Assembly: GCA_050010255.1 (NCBI GenBank)
Contig: JBEKLJ010000054.1
Span: 1-17,192 of the forward strand
DNA from: JBEKLJ01 sp050010255
GTDB lineage: Bacteria > Acidobacteriota > Terriglobia > Bryobacterales > Bryobacteraceae
DNA length: 17,192 nt
Direction of reading: 5' to 3'
Shown here: positions 1 to 8,297 of the stretch, in pieces
Layout of the letters: every line of letters starts with the position of its first letter
Numbering within the stretch: the stretch's first letter is position 1
The notes under the pieces: generated by a model
Databases searched by the model: none
The model's input: only the letters and a program-made list of their open reading frames with translations
Told to the model about the DNA's origin: nothing
Made by a program: the position numbers and the translations under genes

Positions 1-865
1 GGATGCCGACGATCGCCAGAATCGCGATCCACGGAGCGAAGCTGTGCGAGGCCACCGGGAACAGCGGCAGGCAGAACCGGATCAGCCCGTAGCAGCCCAT
101 CTTCAGCATCACGCTGGCCAGCATCACCGAGCCGGCCGTCGGCGCCTCGACGTGGGCGTCGGGAAGCCAGGTGTGCAGGGGGAAGATGGGCACTTTGATC
201 GCGAGGGCGGCGAAGAAGGCCAGGAAGAGCAGGTTCTCCTCTAGGGGGCCGAGGCTGAGTCTGCCGCTCGAGAGCGCCGCCAGGATAGCGGTGTAATCGA
301 ACGTGCCCGCGCGGTTGTAGAGCCAGATGATGCCGGCCAGCATCAGCACCGAGCCGGCCATGGTGTACAGGAAGAACTTGATGGCGGCGTAGATGCGCCG
401 CTCGTGGCCCCAGACGCCGATGAGGAAGTACATCGGCACCAGCGACACTTCCCAGAACACGTAGAACAGGAACAGGTCCAGGGAGACGAACACGCCGATG
501 AGGCCGAACTCCATCAGCACGAACAGCGCGAAGAACTCCTTGACGCGCCGGGAGATCGAGCGCCAGGAGACCAGCACGCCCAGGGGCGTGAGCAGCGTGG
601 TCAGCAGCACCAGCCAAAGGCTCACGCCGTCGATGCCGGTGTGGTAACGGATGGCGGGCGAGGCGATCCAGGGCAGGTTGGTGACGTACTGGAAGCCGGC
701 CTCGGCGCGGTGGAAGCCGCCGAGCAGCGCGAGCGAAGCGGCGAACGCGACGAGCGAGACCGTCAACGCCAGGCGCCGGATGAGCTCTTCGCGGTCGCGC
801 GGAAGCGCCAGGAGCAGGAGAAACCCGGCCAGCGGGATGAACAGGACGGCGTCGAGGAGGTTCAT
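1..865 (-). CDS. nuoM: NADH-quinone oxidoreductase subunit M, 5' part (runs off the left edge)
   Basis: This is an antiporter-like proton-pumping subunit in the membrane arm of complex I. The first 288 codons are present and the frame is open to the window edge, so the gene is partial because of the window and not broken. The Mrp-antiporter core is clear. A Trp-Glu pair places the conserved membrane glutamate at E139, and K224 is the conserved lysine, followed by a HTWLPDAHVEAPTAGSV motif at about residues 231-247. Several hydrophobic helices are visible from residue 5 onward. The ATG overlaps the nuoL stop in an ATGA (862-865), so translation is probably coupled to nuoL. nuoN would be expected next, beyond the left edge. 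Confidence 0.96.
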   Translation of the reverse strand, partial: MNLLDAVLFIPLAGFLLLLALPRDREELIRRLALTVSLVAFAASLALLGGFHRAEAGFQYVTNLPWIASPAIRYHTGIDGVSLWLVLLTTLLTPLGVLVSWRSISRRVKEFFALFVLMEFGLIGVFVSLDLFLFYVFWEVSLVPMYFLIGVWGHERRIYAAIKFFLYTMAGSVLMLAGIIWLYNRAGTFDYTAILAALSSGRLSLGPLEENLLFLAFFAALAIKVPIFPLHTWLPDAHVEAPTAGSVMLASVMLKMGCYGLIRFCLPLFPVASHSFAPWIAILAIVGI

Positions 866-2718
866 CGGATGGCCCCCGCCACGGCGATCGCGATCAGCAC
901 GAAGACCGAGCCGAGCAATATCCAGGTCGCGTAACTGCGGATGTTGCCGGATTGCCAGGCGCGCAGCAGCCGGCCCAGGCCGCGCGCGCGGTCCGCGAGG
1001 CCGTTGACCGCGCCGTCGATCACCTCGACGTCCAGGCCTCGCCAGAGCACCGTGCGCGAGCCGTTCAGCAAGGGCTCGACCAGAGCGGCGTCGTAGATCT
1101 CGTCGATGTAGTACTTGTTCACCACCGCCCGGTAGAGCCCGCCCAGCCGCGCGGCTACCAGCTCAGGCAGGCCGGGGCGGAACACGTAGAACAGCCAGGC
1201 AAGCGCCAGGCCGAGCACCGCCGAGCCCACCGACCAGAGCACCAGCGCCGGCTGAGGCGCGGGCGCGTGCCCGGCGAATTGCGGCTCCAGCCAGCGCGAG
1301 ACCCCAAGCGCGCCGCCGCCGAGCGAAAGGATCGCCAGCAGGATGAGCGGAATCGTCATCACCGGGGGTGACTCGTGGGCGTGGACCTGCTCCTCGCCGC
1401 GGTACTGCCCGAAGAAGGCCATAAAGATGGCGCGGAAGACGTAGAACGAAGTCATGCCGGCGGTGAGGACGCCGATCCAGAACAGGATGGGCGAGCGGTG
1501 CCAGGCGCTCAGCAGGATCTCGTCCTTGCTGTAGAAGCCGGAGGTGAAAGGCAGCGCTGAAATTGTGGCGGCGGCGGCGAGCATCGTCCAGAAGGTGACG
1601 GGCGTCTTGGTACGCAGGCCGCCCATGCGCCGCAGGTCCTGCACGCCGCCGAGCGCGTGGATGAGGCTGCCGGCGCCGAGGAACAGCAGCGCCTTGAAGA
1701 ACGCGTGGGTCACCAGGTGGAAAATGCCGGCCGCGAAGGCACCGGTGCCGACGCCCAGGAACATGTAGCCGAGCTGGGAGATGGTGGAGTAGGCGAAAAC
1801 GCGCTTGATGTCGGTCTGCGTCATGCCGATGGTGGCGGCGAAGAGCGCCGTTGCGATCCCGACCACGGCCACGCAGTCCATCGCGATCGGGGCCTTCAGA
1901 TACAGCGGCGCGGCGCGCGCCACCATGTAGACCCCGGCGGTGACCATGGTGGCGGCGTGGATGAGGGCGGAGACCGGCGTGGGGCCTTCCATCGCGTCGG
2001 GCAGCCAGACGTAGAGCGGCAACTGCGCGCTCTTGCCCGCCGCGCCCACCAGCAGCAAGAGGCCGATGATAGTCAGCGTTCCCAGGCCGGCATCGGTCTG
2101 CCAGCCCGCCAGGCCCTGGAAGACGCCCGCGAAATCCAGCGTCCCGAAGTTCACCACCACCAGAAGCACGGCGAGCGTAAACCCGAAATCGCCGATGCGG
2201 TTGACGATGAACGCCTTGTTGGCCGCGTTGGTGGCGCTGCGGCGGCGAAACCAGAACCCGATCAGCAGGTAACTCGACAGGCCCACGCCCTCCCAACCCA
2301 CGAACATCAGCAGGAAGTTGGCCGCCAGCACCAGCGTGAGCATGAAGAACGTGAACAGGTTCATGTACGCGAAGAAGCGGTAGTAGCCGCCCTCTTCGGC
2401 CATGTAGCCGATGGAGTAGATGTGAATCAGCAGGCCGACCCCGGTGACGACCAGCAGCATCACCGCCGTGAGCCGGTCCGCCAGGAGGTCGCAGCCGATG
2501 CGCAGCGCGCCAACGCGGATCCAGTCGAAGTAGGCCTCGACGTGCGGCTTGTCGAGCGGCTGAAGCACGACCAGGGTCCTCAGCACCCAGGCCAGAGACA
2601 GCGCAACCGCGCCGATCGCGACCGCGTTGATCGCCCACTTGGGCAGCCTCCGGCCCGTCAGCAGGTTGATGAGGAAGCCGGCGAGCGGCAGCGCGGGGAT
2701 CAGCCAGAGGTGCTGCAT
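862..2718 (-). CDS. nuoL: NADH-quinone oxidoreductase subunit L
   Basis: This is the distal antiporter-like subunit of complex I, 618 residues, the usual length for NuoL. Multiple membrane helices run through the protein. Key proton-channel residues are visible: E143 in a GWEGVGLSSY segment, K229 before the SAQLPLYVWLPDAMEGPTPV motif, and H254 in the LIHAATMVTAG helix. The C-terminal part (about 520-618) includes a polar stretch and a final hydrophobic helix, consistent with the long lateral helix and anchor of NuoL. It starts at an ATG 4 bp after the nuoK stop and ends overlapping the nuoM ATG by 4 bp, so it lies within one transcript. Confidence 0.97.
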   Translation of the reverse strand: MQHLWLIPALPLAGFLINLLTGRRLPKWAINAVAIGAVALSLAWVLRTLVVLQPLDKPHVEAYFDWIRVGALRIGCDLLADRLTAVMLLVVTGVGLLIHIYSIGYMAEEGGYYRFFAYMNLFTFFMLTLVLAANFLLMFVGWEGVGLSSYLLIGFWFRRRSATNAANKAFIVNRIGDFGFTLAVLLVVVNFGTLDFAGVFQGLAGWQTDAGLGTLTIIGLLLLVGAAGKSAQLPLYVWLPDAMEGPTPVSALIHAATMVTAGVYMVARAAPLYLKAPIAMDCVAVVGIATALFAATIGMTQTDIKRVFAYSTISQLGYMFLGVGTGAFAAGIFHLVTHAFFKALLFLGAGSLIHALGGVQDLRRMGGLRTKTPVTFWTMLAAAATISALPFTSGFYSKDEILLSAWHRSPILFWIGVLTAGMTSFYVFRAIFMAFFGQYRGEEQVHAHESPPVMTIPLILLAILSLGGGALGVSRWLEPQFAGHAPAPQPALVLWSVGSAVLGLALAWLFYVFRPGLPELVAARLGGLYRAVVNKYYIDEIYDAALVEPLLNGSRTVLWRGLDVEVIDGAVNGLADRARGLGRLLRAWQSGNIRSYATWILLGSVFVLIAIAVAGAIR

Positions 2719-2722
2719 CGCG

Positions 2723-3034
2723 TCAGTCCTTCATCGTGGCGATGTCGTCCACGTTGAGCGTGGCGCGGTTCTTGAAGATGACCAGGATGATCGCCAGGCC
2801 GACGGCGGCTTCGGCGGCCGCCACTACCATGACGAAGAACGCGAAAACCTGGCCATCGACCTGCTTCAGGTGATAGGAAAAGGCCAAAAAGCTCAGGTTC
2901 ACCGCGTTCAGCATCAGCTCGATCGACATGAACACGGTGATGATGTTTCGGCGAAACAGGAAGCCGGCCACGCCCAACACGAACAGCACCGCGCTGAGGA
3001 CCAGGTACCAGGAGAGGGGCGTGGTTTGCGGCAT
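2723..3034 (-). CDS. nuoK: NADH-quinone oxidoreductase subunit K
   Basis: This small membrane subunit of complex I is related to MrpC and has 103 residues, the typical size. Three hydrophobic helices are visible. The two buried glutamates known to matter for proton transfer lie in the SIELMLNAVNL segment (about residue 39) and in the AAAEAAVGLAI segment (about residue 75). Its ATG directly abuts the nuoJ stop with no intervening base, and nuoL follows 4 bp later. This points to tight translational coupling of J, K and L. Confidence 0.97.
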   Translation of the reverse strand: MPQTTPLSWYLVLSAVLFVLGVAGFLFRRNIITVFMSIELMLNAVNLSFLAFSYHLKQVDGQVFAFFVMVVAAAEAAVGLAIILVIFKNRATLNVDDIATMKD

Positions 3035-3535
3035 CTACTCAAGCTCCTTGTAGGCCAGGACCACGGCGCCGACGATGGCGATCAGCACCAGCACGGAGGT
3101 GATCTCGAACGGCCACAAATAGGTGGTGAAGACGGCGCGGCCGACGTGCTCGGCGGTGCCGCCCGTGAAGGCGCCGAACTTCACGGCGGGACCGCGCCGG
3201 AAGGTGACATACACCACGCTGCCGATGATGCCCAGCAGCAGGGCGAGCAGCGGCCCGCCGAATAGGCGGGCGATGACGGAGCCGTGCGTCCTGCGCTCGG
3301 CGCCGGCGTTGAGCAGCATGATGACGAAGATGAACAGCACCATGATCGCGCCGGCGTAGACGATCACCTGGGCGGCGAAGATGAACTGCGCGCCCAGCAG
3401 CAGGTACTCGACGGCCAGCGCGGCCATGACGCCAATGAGCGCCAGCGCGCTCGAGACGGGGTGCCTCTGCACGACCACGTTGATGGCGCATACGACCGCG
3501 ACGGCGGCGAAGAGGAGGAAGAGGGCCGGTTCCAT
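3035..3535 (-). CDS. nuoJ: NADH-quinone oxidoreductase subunit J
   Basis: This is a membrane subunit of complex I of 166 residues, similar to other bacterial NuoJ. The family signature EYLLLGAQFIFAAQVIVYAGAI... sits at about residues 43-66 and includes the helix with the irregular turn of NuoJ. Four to five hydrophobic helices are visible, the last near residues 140-160. The gene begins only 3 bp after the nuoH stop. In the common nuo order nuoI lies between H and J, and there is no room for it here (see findings). Confidence 0.96.
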   Translation of the reverse strand: MEPALFLLFAAVAVVCAINVVVQRHPVSSALALIGVMAALAVEYLLLGAQFIFAAQVIVYAGAIMVLFIFVIMLLNAGAERRTHGSVIARLFGGPLLALLLGIIGSVVYVTFRRGPAVKFGAFTGGTAEHVGRAVFTTYLWPFEITSVLVLIAIVGAVVLAYKELE

Positions 3536-3538
3536 GGC

Positions 3539-4729
3539 TCAGGAAGTCAGGGCCACCAGCAGGCCGGTGAGGAACAGGTTCGCGACTGCGACCGGGAACA
3601 TGAAGCTCCAGGCGAAGCGCATCAACTGATCGTAGCGGAAGCGCGGCAGCGTTCCGCGCACCCAGACGAAGGCGAACAGCAACAGGCAGGTTTTCGCCAG
3701 GAACCAGAACAGCGGCAACAGCAACTGCCGCGCCGGGGGGATGAGGAACACGCCGGCGGCCAGCCACAGCAGGAACCCGAACCCGCGCAGGCTCCAGGCG
3801 TCGCCCCGGCGGGCCGGGTGCAGCCCGTGGTAGAGGGCGACGGCCCCGAAGAAGACGAAGACGGCGACGGGGAAATAGTCCGAGCCGTGGCGCGCGGGCC
3901 ACAATGGCAGCCAGCCGCCCAGGAACAGCGTGGTGGCCATCGAGCACACCGTGATCATGTTCGCGTACTCGGCCATGATGAAGCCGGCGAACTTCAGCGA
4001 GCTGTACTCGGTGTGGAAACCGGCCACCAGCTCGCTCTCGGCTTCGGGCAGGTCGAACGGGACGCGGTTGGTTTCGGCGAACACGGCGATCATGAAGACG
4101 ATGAGGCCCAGGGCCTGCGGGAACGGCAGGCGGCAGGCGTTCCAGGCGGGGAAAAACGCGCCGTAGTAGTGGTTCTGGCTCTCGACGATGCCGCGCAGGC
4201 TGAGGGTGTTGGACATCAGCAGCGGCGCCGCCACGGCCATCCCCAGCGGCAGCTCATAGCCGATCATCTGCGCCGCGCTGCGCAGAGCGCCCAGCAGCGG
4301 ATACTTCGAATTGGAGGACCAGCCGGCCAGCACCACGCTGTAGACCGTCAGCGAGGAGATGGCCAGCACGAACAGCACGCCGATGTTCAGGTCGGTGAGC
4401 TGCATCCAGGTCTTGACGCCGGCCACCTGGATCTCGGGGCCGAACGGAATCACCGAGACGGAGATCAGCGAGAGCGAGATCGCCAGGAAGGGCGCCAGGA
4501 CGTAGAAGAACCTGTTGACGCCCGGAGGCAGCAGGTCTTCCTTGATGAGCAGCTTGAAGGTGTCGGCGATGGGCTGGAGGAGACCGTGCGGGCCGACCCG
4601 GTGCGGCCCCAACCGGCGCTGGATGTGCGCGATGATCTTGCGCTCGATCCACTGGAGATAGAGCAGCGTCAACATGACCGCGGCCACCACCATCACGGCC
4701 TTGATAACCGCCAGGAGGTAGTAGTTCAT
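3539..4729 (-). CDS. nuoH: NADH-quinone oxidoreductase subunit H, long form
   Basis: This membrane subunit holds part of the quinone chamber and links the peripheral and membrane arms of complex I. Diagnostic segments are ERKIIAHIQRRLGPHRVGPH (29-48), the acidic loop AETNRVPFDLPEAESELVAG (218-237) and RGTLPRFRYDQLMRFAW near the C-terminus (358-374). The protein has 396 residues, longer than the roughly 325-365 usual for the family. The extra length lies mainly at about 278-334, between the LFLGGW and FVWVRGTLPR motifs, and holds two additional hydrophobic stretches. The start is 39 bp downstream of nuoG. nuoJ follows 3 bp after the stop, leaving no space for nuoI. Confidence 0.97.
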   Translation of the reverse strand: MNYYLLAVIKAVMVVAAVMLTLLYLQWIERKIIAHIQRRLGPHRVGPHGLLQPIADTFKLLIKEDLLPPGVNRFFYVLAPFLAISLSLISVSVIPFGPEIQVAGVKTWMQLTDLNIGVLFVLAISSLTVYSVVLAGWSSNSKYPLLGALRSAAQMIGYELPLGMAVAAPLLMSNTLSLRGIVESQNHYYGAFFPAWNACRLPFPQALGLIVFMIAVFAETNRVPFDLPEAESELVAGFHTEYSSLKFAGFIMAEYANMITVCSMATTLFLGGWLPLWPARHGSDYFPVAVFVFFGAVALYHGLHPARRGDAWSLRGFGFLLWLAAGVFLIPPARQLLLPLFWFLAKTCLLLFAFVWVRGTLPRFRYDQLMRFAWSFMFPVAVANLFLTGLLVALTS

Positions 4730-4768
4730 GGCTGACCAGCCGAAAGGCGAAAGCGGAGAGCGGCCGCC

Positions 4769-6862
4769 TTACCCGCGATAAAGCTCACCGGGTCCCTCCC
4801 TGACCGCATTCAGTGTCTTTGAGTACCGCCCCAGCGTTCCCGAGGTGTAAAGCGTGTCGCCGGCGGAGCGGATCAGCTCGGGCCGCACCTGGACGCCGGC
4901 GGCGGAATCGAGCGGCTGTGTCTGAACCGCCCCGAAAACTTGCAGTGCGGCGGCGGAAATGTGATAGCCGCGAACGGTCTCCGCGATCTCGCGGAAGATG
5001 CCCGCCGGCTCCCAAGGCCCGAGCTGCTCCAGATCGAGCCCCATCTGGCGGGCCAGCAAGTGGAAGATCTCCAAATCCGGCCTGGCGCCGCTCTTCTCAA
5101 GCGCCCGGCGCAGCCGCTGGACCTCGCCGCAGACGTTCGTCACCGTGCCTGATTTCTCGTACGCGGAAGCGGCGGGAAAGATGACATCGGCCCGCTCGGC
5201 CGTCTCGGTCATGAACAGCTCGTTGACGACCAGGAAGGCATTTCGAGAGGTCAGCGGGCGCCGCCGGAGCGGGTTGGCTCCGACGACCCAGAGCGCGTCG
5301 AGATCCTCGCAGGCGAGCATCTCATCCAGCGTCAGCCCCGGGTTCTCGATCGGCACGTAGCCCGGCGCCAGATCGGGCAGGAGACCCATGTCCTGTGCGC
5401 CGCGGGAGTTCGAATAATCGACCAGGCAGACGTACTGGACCGGGATGCCGAGCGAGTCGCCCAGAGCCACCAGTTGCCGCAGCTTGCCGCCCTTGACCTC
5501 GTCGCCGAACAGAATGAGGAGCTCGGGCTCGCGCGCCAGCTCGCCGCGGATCTGCTCGAGGCCCGCAAGCTCGTCCCCGGCCGCGACCTCGACGACGCGC
5601 CTGGCGATCTGGTCCTCGCGTGTTGGCCCGCGCCGCACTACGTAGACGCTGGCGCGATGGTGGCGCCAGTTCGCCCGCACCTGCCAGGCCAGGAAAGGAT
5701 GCTGCTGCGAGAGGTCGGCGCCGAGGATCAGGACGGCCCTCGCATTGTACAGGCCGGCTGAGGTCGCCAGGGCGGCCGGCCGCCCGGCTAGCGCGTCCAG
5801 AAGCGTGGCGACGTCGCCGGTGCGGTGGTGGTCGATGTGGCGGGCGCCGAGCCCAAGGCGGGCGAGCTTCTGGAGGCAGTAGTTCTCCTCGTTGGTGGTG
5901 TGGTTCGAGCCGATGACGCCGAGCTTGCCGCCGCGTTGTTTGATCTCGGTGAACCGGCGGGCCACAATCTCCAAGGCCTGGGCCCAGGAGACGGCCTCGA
6001 GAGCGCCGCCCGCGTTCCTCGCCAGCGGGGAATAGAGCCGCCCGGGATGTTCCGTGAAATCGCCCGCGTAGCGGCCCTTCAGGCACAGAAACTCGTCGTT
6101 GATGCCCGAGCGGTCGCGGTTGGTCCCGCGATGGATGGTGTCGTTTCGCACGCCGAGCGTGGTCTTGCAGCCATCGGCGCAGTGCGTGCAGATGGCGCCG
6201 ATGTGCTCCATCTCCCAGGGCCGCGTTTGGTAGCGGTAGGCGCCGCTGGTGAGGGCGCCGACCGGGCAGATGTCGATGCACATGCCGCATTCGTCGCACA
6301 GCAGGTGGTCGCCGTGGTTGGGCGCGATCTCCGAGGCCGCGGCGCGGTTCACGACGCCAAGCGCGGTCACGCCCATGCCCTCGGCGCACACGCGCACGCA
6401 ACGGAAGCAGAGGATGCAGCGCGGCCGGTCGAAGTAGACCACCGGGGACCACCGCCGCTCCTCCACGTGCTCCTTGATCTCCAGGAAGCGGCTCTCGGCG
6501 GCGCCGTAGCGGAAGGTCATGTCCTGGAGCTCGCACTCGCCGCCCTTGTCGCACACCGGGCAGTCGAGCGGGTGGTTGGTGAGCAGCAGCTCTAGCATGG
6601 CCTTGCGGGCTTGCGCCACCTTGGGCGTGTCCGTGCGCACCACCATGCCCTCGGCCACCGGCAGCGTGCAGGCAGTTATGAGCTTGGGCGTCTTCTCGAC
6701 CTCGACCAGGCACATGCGGCAGGCGGCCGCGAGCGACAGGCCCTCGTAATAACAGAAGGACGGGATCTCTATGCCGGCAAGGCGCGCTGCCTCGATCACC
6801 AGCGTGCCGGAGGGCGCCTGGATGGGGCGGCCGTCGATGGTGAGGCTGACGGTATCGGCCAT
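4769..6862 (-). CDS. nuoG: NADH-quinone oxidoreductase subunit G, iron-sulfur rich variant
   Basis: This is the large iron-sulfur subunit of the NADH-dehydrogenase module, 697 residues. Ligand sets read in order as follows: C37, C48, C51 and C65 for the [2Fe-2S] N1b; H97, C101, C104 and C110 for the His-ligated N5; two ferredoxin-like quartets, C149/152/155/159 and C189/192/195/199; and C225, C228, C232 and C260 (C-x2-C-x3-C-x27-C) matching cluster N7. The usual NuoG has only four of the eight middle cysteines, for N4, so an additional [4Fe-4S] cluster is likely. Residues from about 220 onward form the molybdopterin-oxidoreductase-like domain. It is shorter than in E. coli NuoG (about 908) and is expected to lack cofactor. 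The ATG abuts the nuoF stop. Confidence 0.96.
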   Translation of the reverse strand: MADTVSLTIDGRPIQAPSGTLVIEAARLAGIEIPSFCYYEGLSLAAACRMCLVEVEKTPKLITACTLPVAEGMVVRTDTPKVAQARKAMLELLLTNHPLDCPVCDKGGECELQDMTFRYGAAESRFLEIKEHVEERRWSPVVYFDRPRCILCFRCVRVCAEGMGVTALGVVNRAAASEIAPNHGDHLLCDECGMCIDICPVGALTSGAYRYQTRPWEMEHIGAICTHCADGCKTTLGVRNDTIHRGTNRDRSGINDEFLCLKGRYAGDFTEHPGRLYSPLARNAGGALEAVSWAQALEIVARRFTEIKQRGGKLGVIGSNHTTNEENYCLQKLARLGLGARHIDHHRTGDVATLLDALAGRPAALATSAGLYNARAVLILGADLSQQHPFLAWQVRANWRHHRASVYVVRRGPTREDQIARRVVEVAAGDELAGLEQIRGELAREPELLILFGDEVKGGKLRQLVALGDSLGIPVQYVCLVDYSNSRGAQDMGLLPDLAPGYVPIENPGLTLDEMLACEDLDALWVVGANPLRRRPLTSRNAFLVVNELFMTETAERADVIFPAASAYEKSGTVTNVCGEVQRLRRALEKSGARPDLEIFHLLARQMGLDLEQLGPWEPAGIFREIAETVRGYHISAAALQVFGAVQTQPLDSAAGVQVRPELIRSAGDTLYTSGTLGRYSKTLNAVREGPGELYRG

Positions 6863-8170
6863 TTACACCGCCACCAGCCGGCCGTCGCGCTCAAAGGGGC
6901 AGGGGCCGCCCAGGTGCGCTTCGAACTCGTCCCGGAACTTCCCGACGAAAGACAGCATGGGCAGCGCGGCCGCGTCGCCGAGCGGGCAGAAGGTGCGGCC
7001 GAGCATGCTCATGGCCAGCTCGCCCAGGAGCGGGATGTCGTCCGGCACGCCGCCGCCGCCGTGCAGCCGGGCGAGAATCTTTCTCAGCCAGAGCGTGCCC
7101 TCGCGGCAGGGGATGCACCAGCCGCAGCTCTCGTGCGCGTAGAAGCGCATGATGCGGAGCATGACCTGGACCATGCAGGTGTCCTCGTCCATCACGATGA
7201 CGCCGCCGGAGCCGAGCATACTGCCGGCCTTCGCCAGCGTGTCGAAGTCCATGGCGAGGTCGCACTCCGCGGCCTTGAGCACGGGGCAGGAGGAGCCGCC
7301 GGGAATCACCGCCTTGAGCTTGCGCCCGCCGGGGATGCCGCCGCCCACTTCCTCGATCATGCGGAGCAGATTGAAGCCCATCGGCAGCTCGTAGACCCCG
7401 GGCCGGTTCACGTGGCCGGAGAGGCAGACCAGCCGTGTGCCGCCGTTCTTGGGCGTCCCCAGGGCGGCGAACGCCGCGCCGCCGCCGGCGACGATGGCCG
7501 GCACCGCGCAGAAGCTCTCGACGTTGTTGAACGCGGTGGGGCACTGGTAGAGGCCGGCGACGGCCGGGAACGGCGGCCGAATGCGCGGGATGCCGCGCTT
7601 GCCTTCGAGCGATTCCAGCAGCGCCGATTCCTCGCCGCACTCGTAGGCGCCGGCCCCGGTGTGCGTGGCCGCCTCGAAGTCGAAGCCCGTGCCGAGGATG
7701 TTCTTGCCCAGGTAGCCGCGCTCGCGGGCCTCGGCGATGGCGCGGTCCAGGATGTCGATCAGGTAGCGGTACTCGCCGCGGACGTAGACGTAGCCGCGGT
7801 GCGCATCCACCACGCGGGCGGCGATGAGCATGCCCTCCAGCAACTGGTGCGGGTCCTTCTCGATCAGCAGCCGGTCCTTGCAGGTGCCGGGCTCGCTCTC
7901 GTCGGCGTTGGCGACGATGTACTTGGGCTTGGCGGAGCCGCGCGGCACAAAGCTCCACTTCATGCCGGTGGGAAAGCCCGCGCCGCCGCGCCCGCGCAGG
8001 TTCGAGGTCTTGACCTCCTCCAGCACCTGCTCCGGCGTCATTTCGAGCGCTTTCCGGAGGGCCTGGTAGCCGCCGGTCGCCAGGTAGGTGTCAATCGAGG
8101 ACGAGTTCGGCAGGCCGAAGCGCTTCGTCAGAACCTTGACCTCGAGCGGGCTGGGTTCGTTATAGAGCAT
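6863..8170 (-). CDS. nuoF: NADH-quinone oxidoreductase subunit F (NADH- and FMN-binding)
   Basis: This is the flavoprotein that oxidises NADH and passes electrons through FMN to cluster N3, in the peripheral arm of complex I. Its 435 residues match the family. A glycine-rich GRGGAGFPTGMKW loop (60-72) binds NADH/FMN, NADESEPGTCKDR (88-100) is conserved, and GAGAYECGEESAL lies at 172-184. The N3 ligands are C349, C352, C355 and C395. The start ATG has no clear Shine-Dalgarno sequence. The 127 bp separating it from nuoE are largely filled by a palindromic mosaic, so initiation here may be affected by that structure. nuoG follows with no gap. Confidence 0.97.
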   Translation of the reverse strand: MLYNEPSPLEVKVLTKRFGLPNSSSIDTYLATGGYQALRKALEMTPEQVLEEVKTSNLRGRGGAGFPTGMKWSFVPRGSAKPKYIVANADESEPGTCKDRLLIEKDPHQLLEGMLIAARVVDAHRGYVYVRGEYRYLIDILDRAIAEARERGYLGKNILGTGFDFEAATHTGAGAYECGEESALLESLEGKRGIPRIRPPFPAVAGLYQCPTAFNNVESFCAVPAIVAGGGAAFAALGTPKNGGTRLVCLSGHVNRPGVYELPMGFNLLRMIEEVGGGIPGGRKLKAVIPGGSSCPVLKAAECDLAMDFDTLAKAGSMLGSGGVIVMDEDTCMVQVMLRIMRFYAHESCGWCIPCREGTLWLRKILARLHGGGGVPDDIPLLGELAMSMLGRTFCPLGDAAALPMLSFVGKFRDEFEAHLGGPCPFERDGRLVAV

Positions 8171-8180
8171 GGCTATGGCC

Positions 8181-8283
8181 GGGAGCGCCGCTCCCTGACG
8201 GTTGCGGAGCCGTGCGTCGGCACGAGTGCCGACGCGGCACGCTCAAGAGCGTGCGCTACGAAAACTCGGGGCGCATTCGTAGC
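8181..8283. repeat. Four consecutive palindromes between nuoE and nuoF
   Basis: Nearly the whole nuoE-nuoF gap is perfect inverted repeats. 8181-8195 has 6-bp arms (gggagc/gctccc) and a 3-nt loop. 8214-8235 has 10-bp arms (gcgtcggcac/gtgccgacgc) and a 2-nt loop. 8237-8254 has 8-bp arms (gcacgctc/gagcgtgc) and a 2-nt loop. 8255-8283 has 8-bp arms (gctacgaa/ttcgtagc) and a 13-nt loop. The last three are almost back to back. This architecture resembles the dispersed intergenic palindromic elements I associate with Acidobacteriota genomes, but only one copy is in the window, so repetition is inferred. In transcripts of the nuo operon it would fold into a chain of hairpins just upstream of the nuoF start. 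Confidence 0.75.
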
Positions 8284-8297
8284 CGCGGCGCGGGCGC

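Noticed and set aside
8214..8254. CRISPR-like repeat array
   Set aside because: The repeats are different palindromes placed side by side, with no recurring direct repeat and no spacers.
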